From the NCBI GenBank assembly GCA_949825045.1, contig OX463820.1:8134501-8198500 (forward strand): a stretch of 64,000 nucleotides of DNA, read 5' to 3'. This DNA comes from Argyresthia goedartella (taxonomy: Eukaryota > Arthropoda > Insecta > Lepidoptera > Argyresthiidae). Position 1 is the first letter of the stretch, and each line of letters starts with the position of its first letter. Below the pieces are notes generated by a model. The model was given only the letters and a program-made list of their open reading frames with translations. It was not told where the DNA came from and did no database searches. The translations under genes were made by a program, and so were the position numbers. Below are positions 57,367 to 64,000 of the stretch, in pieces.

Positions 57367-58955
57367 TCAAGAATTTTTATTTACAATGTTAGACCTGAAA
57401 TTAAAAAGCATTGCAATAACTAAAACTATATCGCTAGATAGTAGAATTTCTGTTTGGTTCATTGGTTCAGTTAATATTTTAAAGGTTTTCATCATGCCAA
57501 TAATTCGTTCAACGTGTACACGTTTACTTGCAACTTTTCTATTAGAGGCTAGAGTCTGAGATCCAATTTGATTGCCTTTTCTAAAAAATTCTGGCATATT
57601 TACCTTAACACCATAAGGGACGAATATGTCTTGCACATTCAAACCTTTGTCAACCATAAGTTCATCATTGTAGTTGAAGTTGTTAAGTATGGAACTTCTT
57701 TCTATAATTTGTCTATCAGTAGCTGATCCTCCATAAGATGGAGATACATAACTTATCATTCCACCAGGTGTGATCCCAATGAGAATTTTAATTGTGTTTC
57801 TGTTCTTGTATGAAAAAAAGTTACTTGCTGGGCTAAAGGTAATTTTGGTTTTTTAATCGGACATTCTGTAGCATCCAGAATAACTCGTGTTTCTGGGTAT
57901 TTGTCATTTAAGTCGATTGGCAAATATGCTTTAACATTTTTCCTGTTAATCCACAGATCCAAATTCTTCCATTGCAAAGACATAAATCGGATCCATGTGA
58001 TAAATATAGTATACACCTCTTTTAGTGTAATTTTATACAACATTGTCATTGCCTCAAAAGAAGAATGCCTTCGTAAAATAATCAAAGTTATGAAAAAATA
58101 TTCCAAGGCATCTAAATCCTTCGGGGGTGGGCCATAAAAATATTTCAAGTTATGTACAGATTCGCCCAACGAATAGAACACTAGCATTAACTTGTTAAAA
58201 TTTTCTAGGCCCGTGTAAAACTTAAGAGCTTTGTCATCATCAGTGTAATTATAAATACTAAATCCATGCCTTTTACTAGATCCTTCAGTCTGTGTATGTA
58301 TGGATTCGACATGATCCAGTATAAGTTCTACCCCATCTTCCTCGGTTTGAGTTCCAACTGGTTTTGTACCAATTTCAATTTCAATAGTGTGATAATCGTT
58401 GTCAAAATTAGGTGGATTTTCAGTAATATTTGTTTCTTGATCAAATTCTTATACATGAACCGTTTCTGTTTCTTAAAATTCCTCTTCTTGATTTGAGTCT
58501 TTTAATGGATCTTCCATTATGTCTCTATGTGTGTCCAAAAATGACTGCATTTCAGCAAATTCTACAGGAGGAGCTGTGAACAAAAATAATTTCTTAGAAC
58601 CACGAGATTAAATAAATAGTACAAGATTAATAAACAAAAAATAATTTAGCTAACATACCTGTTTATTGCGGTACTTTTCTTTTACAGCAATAAAATAAAT
58701 CTACAATATTTTCAACCATTTACCAAGATCTAATTAATCTACACTTTATCATGTTACTCTTACATCATTTGTAGGTAGGTACTTACTTCTAGAATAATTT
58801 CTTTGTGCTATTGATGGATAAAAAATCAATGTTGTTGACGATGAACATTCCTGGTTTTGTTGCTCAGAGACTTGGGTCCATGGGAACACGGAAGGACTAG
58901 CGGATTTTTTTAGTATTTTATAAGTTTTAAGAAGTAGAGAACGAGTATTTAGCAT
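57367..58955 (-). pseudogene. DDE transposase (DDE_Tnp_4, PIF/ISL2EU type), broken
   Basis: Exon 1 (58955-58787) begins at ATG, has a Pro-Ser-x-Phe-Pro-Trp motif like the end of a THAP finger, and ends at a GTAAGT donor. Exon 2 begins at 58573 after TTCACAG. It keeps the frame, but has in-frame stops at 58473-58475 and 58449-58451. It then runs through TKPVGTQTEEDGVELIL and LVFYSLGESVHNLKYFYG to the first catalytic Asp (RVILDATECPI). A frameshift at the 7-A run at 57813-57819 leads into the frame with ISYVSPSYGGSATDRQII, the second Asp (LMVDKGL) and the Glu (KRVHVERIIGMMKTF). All three catalytic residues survive, but the gene is not translatable as written. Confidence 0.88.
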
Positions 58956-59093
58956 AGACTAAGTAAAAACAAAGAGTTGCCATTATAAAAGTAGGTTCAA
59001 TATCTATCATCGATAGATTGTGAAGAACTTTTCTTACGCCACTGTTGATAGTTTTCGGCGTTGTCACTTACATACAAAACACAATAAATATAA

Positions 59094-59370
59094 CAATCGA
59101 CGCCCCACTTTGACAGCAATCGACAGATGAGATTAATTACTTTTTAAAGAAAGTGTTTCAAGTTGAAGAAAATTGTTTCATAGGTTTTTCAACATGGCGA
59201 TGTTTTATGTTCTTGGTTTCGCTAGAGTGCAGTTACAAACCAATCGCAGTGATATGTGGTCGGCCTTTCGATCGGCTCTAAACAGCTTCAGGGAGAGACG
59301 AAGCGAGAACATTTGTTCTGACAGTATTTACTGTCAAACCAAGAACCAGGGGCCCAATTCCGGTACACAA
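59094..59370. repeat. Right terminal inverted repeat, 277 bp
   Basis: Inverse match of 49314-49600, from 'aatcgacgccccactttg' to 'ggcccaattccggtacac'. The outer ~27 bases also match the ends of the MITE at 49069-49340. Confidence 0.93.
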
Positions 59371-59389
59371 CAGCGCCGTGACGGTATGG

Positions 59390-61335
59390 ATTTTTTATTT
59401 AAAAAATAGGCTATGACAAGTTACTCTATTTGATTTAACACCACTCAAAATGCGAGCGCATCTCTTTTGTAAAACGAAAATTTTTTGGATCTCAACGCCA
59501 CCACCCCACAGTGCTAAGCCGTACAGGAGTCTAGAATGGAAGAAAGCGTAGTAAGCCTATAGCTGGGCGTGTGTTGTGGAAATAGTTGACAAACATCTCA
59601 ATGCATAGCAAAAACTACTTAACTTTGTTTCAAGAGTCTCTGTGTGCTTCTTCCAGTTCATGTGCTCATCTGAAAAAATGCCCAAAAACTTGGCATGGTC
59701 AACTAGTGCAATCGTTGTATACTCTATACTTAGATCTAGTTCAAGTCAAGTATTGTAGTTACGAAAATGTATCATTTTAGTTTTACCAGAATTTCTTTTT
59801 AATCCCATAGTTTGTAACCAATGGACAATAGTATTTATGGTTCCATTTATCTCAGCAGACAGTTAAGTAGTATCATTTCTTTGACTGAGACGTCATCCGC
59901 GAACATCGTGATTTTTTTTTTGACTAGTTCGGGTAAATGATTTATATTTAATATGAACAGCAGGGGACCTAAAACACTACCCTGAGGCACACCTTGCGTC
60001 GCCTCTTTACTCATACATAGTATCATTTACTATGTTTGATAGAGTATTTTTCCTGGAGTCGACCATCGGAAGTATTACACTTTGTTTACTGACTAAACAG
60101 TCAGATAAGATGTTAGCCAATCTAGACAATTGCCCCTAATACCGCACCGATTTAGGATGCATGTCAAGACTTGATGATCAACATAATCAAAAGCTTTTGA
60201 CAGGTCTAATAGAACCGTTATCATGTTCGATTTTAAATTCAGAGAGTCTGCCACAAAGTCCATCATATCGAATACTGCATCAATTGTTGACTTACCCTTT
60301 TCAAAACCAAATTGGTCTTTAGACAGAATTTTGTATTTTAATAAAAAAATTGTTAGGCGGTTTGCATAAAATTTTTCGAAAACCTTAGACAGAGAGGGCA
60401 ACAATGCAATGGGGCGATAATTTTGAATTTTCTGTCTGCTATCACCTTTGTGCAGTGGAATAATTCAATTCAATTCAATTCAATTCAATTTCTTTATTTC
60501 AGGTTATAGACCCATACATTACAAAATTAAAATTACAATTAAATTAAACACAAGTCATATACACAAATTAATGAATAAAATAAATTTATAAATTAAATTA
60601 AATTAGATTAGATTCAAATTAGAATTAATGAAAAATTAAGAATAAGGAATGGGATTCCACACTGCTAGGACAGACAGGTGTGCAGACGTTCCCAGTGCCC
60701 CAGCAGCGGTGAATCCCATCTGTCCGCAACGTGCACAGAATGGAGTTGGGACTACCACAGATGCGGGCCTTTAACGAGGCGCAGCGTTTTCTAATTATTG
60801 CGTGGAATCCGTCATAATAATCATAATGTGGGCTATTTTGAGTCTTTCTGGAACGATACCTGAAGCTACTGATCGATTGATCAGATAGACCAGGGGGTCA
60901 GCAATCACTTCAATAACTTCCTTAATAATAGTAAATGGTAAACCGTCGTATCCACAAGACTTTTTATTGTTCAGATTCGACACAAGTCTCCGAATTTCTA
61001 TTTTAGTTATGGGATTGAACATGGAGTTATTTTGGTGTCTGGGAAGGTCGATGCTGTTTAGCTCATTTTTAATTGTATGACCATTGCTTATAGTAAAGTA
61101 GGCGTCATTGTCCTTTTTCTTTGCAAATGATACCACTTTATGCAAAATCGAACAGTATTTCTTGTAATGTTGAGAGACTAAATATTTATATCGATTACAG
61201 AGTGTAGTAGTAGTTGTTCTTTGAATGTTTGAGTTCAATAAAAAGTTCGCGCTTCGTTTCACAAGATTGTTTAATACCTGGTGTAATCCATTTAGACTTA
61301 GAGTATATTTTATCAACCTTGACAGTTTTCAGCGG
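59390..61335 (-). pseudogene. Decayed LINE reverse transcriptase (LINE E)
   Basis: Minus-strand RT relic. From the 5' side: WITPGIKQSCETKRELFIEL (about 61310-61230), then NNKKSCGYDGLPFTIIKEV (about 60970). An insertion follows (60461-60815). Next come NYRPIALLPSLSKVFEKFYA, DQFGFEKGKSTIDAVFDMM and LDLSKAFDYVDHQVL (60420-60150), then GVPQGSVLGPLLFILNINHL and the catalytic FADD (about 60000-59900). The thumb region reads KFLGIFSDEHMNWKKHTETL and YGLALWGGGVE down to about 59400. Stops and frameshifts are scattered throughout. The 3' end stops about 20 bases from the right TIR of the big transposon. Confidence 0.85.
60461..60815 (-). mobile_element. Short retroposon inserted in LINE E
   Basis: About 350 bases beginning with a (ATTCA)n array at 60463-60490, which is a 3' tail if read on the minus strand. 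It splits the RT between AHIM-II and IIPLHKGDS. A possible short target duplication AATAAT lies on both sides. The body has a GC-richer block ('cccagtgccccagcagcgg'). Its family is not recognised. Confidence 0.65.
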
Positions 61336-61339
61336 GCAA

Positions 61340-61800
61340 TACCTATCAAATACTAAAAGTACAACTTCTACGTCTTTTCGTATTATATAAGTTACTCTGT
61401 GTTCTCTACTGCCTTCTTGGCTCGCTGAAAGATGGAGGATCGCTAAAGCTTTTATAAAAACTGCAATTCAAATAAAAGCATCTTCTGTTCAGATCAAGTG
61501 TTATTCATATTAACATGGTAGCAGAGCGTTGAGGTAGTGATTAAAGAATTAAACCTTGAAGTGATTTAAATAAGAGGAAGAAAATCTGAACAAATTTGTG
61601 ACGAGAGAATCGAAAATGGCTACCAAAAGCAGTGACATAAATATACCAATTTTTGACGGGGCAGACTACAGCAATTCTACAGTTTAAAAAGTGTAAAGAT
61701 GTAATAATGCGACCTAAAACAGAAGCAGATGCCAATGACAAAACCTGGGAAGAACGTGATATACATCAAATTAATTAGTCTAATGTTCCCTGTTCTGCAA
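61340..61800 (+). mobile_element. Copia-like LTR retrotransposon, 5' end only
   Basis: The presumed LTR (about 61340-61515) ends in 'attcatattaaca' and is followed directly by a primer-binding site and a ~90-base leader. A start codon at 61616 opens a gag frame (ATKSSDINIPIFDGADYS), typical of copia-family Gag N-termini. The frame is soon broken, but TKTWEER-type residues (NDKTWEERDIHQIN) continue in another frame to about 61790. Pol, integrase and the 3' LTR are absent. It is a dead fragment. Confidence 0.7.
61516..61527 (+). other. Primer-binding site of the copia-like element
   Basis: TGGTAGCAGAGC directly follows the LTR. This class of sequence, complementary to part of initiator tRNA-Met, serves copia-type elements. 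Confidence 0.6.
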
Positions 61801-62400
61801 GAAAATAGTGTCAAATTAAACTAAATAAGTGCTCTCCCTAAAATACACATAATACATACAAAAACCTTCAATATAACGGAAAAACACTGAAGTTCTAGTG
61901 CACTTATAATTCAATATTACGTACTTTTTCCAAAAATACCTCTCTCAAAATGTTATTTCCTAAACCATAACAAAGTGTACGCACAATTCACCATGGTATC
62001 TATTGCGGTCGTTGGTAGATGCGGTTAAGTTTTTGGTCTGAGACTGCACACGCAAGAGGTCGCAGGTTCAAATCCCACCAAACCAAAGATACGCTTTTTG
62101 TTTTTTCGTCGATAGCTTTGTTGGTGCCACGCCTGATAGTTGAGACTGAGACAAGCAAGCGCCATCTATGCCTACGAACCGGGCAATAGGATTTACCTCA
62201 GTAATTTTTAAAAACAAAAAGGCTTATAAAATCATTTGAATGTGTCAACACTACATGCTACGAACCGCTACCAAAAACAATATCGTAGCACTGATGCTGT
62301 CGTGACATACTGCATACGTTGAAGCTCTCATGCGTTTCATCGCCGCTATACAGGGTGTAACATTTTAATCGACCCGAGTAAATAATCAACGCGTCCAATA
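61801..62400. other. Intergenic stretch with a tRNA-like repeat
   Basis: About 62012-62085 has tRNA-like boxes ('gcggttaagtttttggtct', 'cgcaggttcaaatcccacc') but no acceptor stem pairing, so a SINE head is more likely than a tRNA gene. No ORF of note. Confidence 0.45.
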
Positions 62401-64000
62401 ATGAACTGCCCGTGTGCCGTAAGCCAATAACGCTTAGTGACTTGCTAAAATGCGGAGCTTGCATGAAACAGTTTCACTACCAATGCCTAAATATTACTCA
62501 TGCTAAATATTCGCCCTTATACTCAACGAAGAAACTGTGCAGGTGTGATCAATGCACTAATGTTACTACAATTCGAGGAAAAAAATTGTCTAAAAATACC
62601 AAAGCAAGAGGAGCATCATGTGGCTTAGACAAAGCTTCCTCAAGCTCAGAAAAAACATCTGAAAAACCAGAAACCACTATAACGGGCCAGATCACCGAAG
62701 ATAGACAAAACCCTCTTATGTTAAGTATTTCCATGGAAAATCTTTCTTCAAATTATCTGGATAAGAGTTCTACTTTGCTTGATACAACTGCAAGATGCCT
62801 TCCAAATATTATACAAATGAATGACTCTTTGGTACACAATCTAAGAGACCAGATTTCTGCTTTGAACATCGAATTAAACAGCGCACACGAAGAAATCATC
62901 ACTTTAAATGAAGAAAACACTAAATTGAAACTAGAAGTTCAAAAATTAAAACAGAAAATAACATTTGTTACGAAATTAAGCTCTAGCATCACCACTTCCA
63001 CACCAGTATCACACTATATTGCGCTAAGTTCAAGCTCTATGAAGACAAAATCTAAAAAGAAAATCGTATTCGAGAAATCAGCATCTAACCACAGATCCTC
63101 TCTCAAAGAAAACAGCCCTAAAGAAATTGTCAAAGACATTGAACAAATGCCGGATCACATCATTAATACCGTTACAGTGGAAGTGAATAAAAACAGTACA
63201 CCAGCGAACAGCCCTAAAGGAGTTGAAAAAGCCATTGAGCAAATGCTGGATCAGAGCACTAATACTGTTACAATGGAAGTAAATAAATACAGCAAACCAG
63301 AGAACAGCCCAAAAGTAGTTGAAAAAGAAATTGAGCAAAAGCCAAATCAAAACTTTAATACTTTCACAGTGGAAGCGAATATAGCCAGCAAACCAATACT
63401 TCCATTAAGCCACGAAGCCGAGTCCAAGAACAACGAAGAAGCGAAAACAGTAATGAGAAGAAAAATAATCAGACAGCTACCTACCCCTACCCCTAAGATG
63501 CCTCTGATCTACATTATAAGAGATGAAGGTACAACGGGGATTGCTCAAAAACTTTTGAATTTAAGACAAAAACTTCAACAAAAACTATAGAGTGCCTTTG
63601 TCAATCCGCAAGCTTTGTATTCCGAAATTCTTGGAGACTTTAAGGAACTGATCACAAGGGTCACAAAAGATGATATCATAATCTTCATCTTAGGTTCAAA
63701 CGAAAACGCTTCAAACATAAAATTTGATATTGAAAACCACCTACAAACAAACGACATTAAAAATGTTGTATTTCTCTATAAAGTCCAACGCAGCAAATAC
63801 ACTTTGAACACACACAAAGTGAACAAAACACTTAAATTATTATTAACAAATTCCACTCAAAACACATTACAGAGATGCACACTCAGCTGGATCTTGCATT
63901 CAAATTGAACATAGAGATCGATTATATTAGCTACAAGGAAGTATTTATTACAAATTTCGGTAAACACGTCAGAGGCAGGATTATACCACAGACTTCCGAC
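62401..64000 (+). pseudogene. PHD-finger transposon ORF1-like protein, runs off window
   Basis: The natural start appears to be ATG at 62401 (MNCP). One base is missing in the following C run, so the Cys-rich finger continues in the frame beginning V-C-R-K. Its zinc pattern is CGACMKQFHYQC and CRCDQC, a PHD-like fold. Then come a Ser-rich segment, a coiled coil (about residues 140-185, LNIELNSAHEEIITLNEE) and three 32-residue repeats. A TAG at 63588-63590 interrupts the frame, which otherwise continues in phase with FVNPQALYSEILGDFKEL and DDIIIFILGSNENA. Another shift near 63870 leads to LAFKLNIEIDYISYKEVF, still open at the window edge. It resembles ORF1-type proteins of moth retroelements. 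The element class is uncertain. Confidence 0.65.
63111..63398 (+). repeat. Three 96-bp coding repeats
   Basis: Units at 63111, 63207 and 63303, each 96 bases (32 codons), with the recurring pattern N-S-P-K...(I/V)E-x-x-IEQ...N-T-x-T-V/M-E-(V/A)-N. The copies differ by amino-acid changes but keep length and frame exactly. Confidence 0.9.

Larger units (their letters stand above)
49314..59370. mobile_element. Two-gene DNA transposon (PIF/ISL2EU type) with nested LINE
   Basis: Long inverted repeats (49314-49600 and 59094-59370) bound about 10 kb. Inside are a nuclease gene (55614-57353, plus) and a DDE transposase gene (58955-57367, minus), tail to tail with 13 bases between stops. A 5.7-kb LINE with its own target-site duplication (49754-55424) lies between the left TIR and the nuclease gene. 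Without it the transposon would be about 4.4 kb. Pairing of this transposase type with a YqaJ-domain protein is, to my knowledge, a hallmark of ISL2EU elements. The element's own target-site duplication could not be fixed because the left end overlaps a MITE. Confidence 0.85.

Noticed and set aside
1..64000. CRISPR arrays, operons, ribosome-binding sites, riboswitches
   Set aside because: The spliced genes and transposon content show a eukaryotic nuclear genome. Regular repeats found are tandem duplications or transposon termini.

Overview
The window is AT-rich animal DNA and looks like part of a lepidopteran (moth or butterfly) genome. It has split genes with GT-AG introns, several tRNA-headed SINE families and one long dispersed repeat of a kind I associate with moths. 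It also has relics of mariner, P-element, Helitron and copia elements, and at least five non-LTR retrotransposons. About a tenth of the window is host coding sequence; most of the rest is nested mobile DNA.

Two host genes can be rebuilt exon by exon. The first is a nitric oxide synthase on the + strand, with 21 exons found between 18276 and 39160. The joins keep one frame for 1120 codons plus stop, and only the extreme N-terminus is missing. It has the zinc, heme and biopterin sites, a calmodulin linker, and FMN, FAD and NADPH modules. The second is a CFAP299-type cilia and flagella protein on the - strand: four exons between 39477 and 42281, 238 residues. The genes converge tail to tail, with 316 bases between stop codons and a poly(A) signal for each.

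Layout. 1-6 kb: a tandem duplication, a LINE relic holding a SINE that itself holds a MITE, and other repeats. 6.3-11.1 kb: a full-length LINE with both ORFs open (- strand). 11-18 kb: SINEs, a large foldback, a broken PIF1/Helitron helicase and Helitron-like repeats. 18.3-39.2 kb: NOS, with introns filled by MITEs, SINEs, a truncated LINE with a (GCC)n-encoded poly-Gly end, a mariner relic and an 860-base nested palindrome. 39.5-42.3 kb: CFAP299. 42.9-43.2 kb: a hairpin with ~100-base arms. 44.1-46.0 kb: a 5'-truncated I-type LINE. 46.7-48.4 kb: a P-element transposase relic.

The most interesting part is 49.3-59.4 kb. It is a ~10-kb DNA transposon with terminal inverted repeats of ~280 bases. 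One gene encodes a DDE transposase of the PIF/ISL2EU type. The other, newly assembled here across an intron, encodes a SAP + SWIM zinc finger + YqaJ-type exonuclease protein. A full-length I-type LINE (5.7 kb, 12-base target-site duplication) sits between the left TIR and the nuclease gene. Both transposon genes carry frame breaks, three of them at homopolymer runs.

59.4-64 kb holds another decayed LINE with an insertion in it, the 5' end of a copia-like LTR element with its primer-binding site, and a PHD-finger transposon protein running to the window edge. Names rest on motif recognition without database searches, so clade names for the LINEs are approximate.
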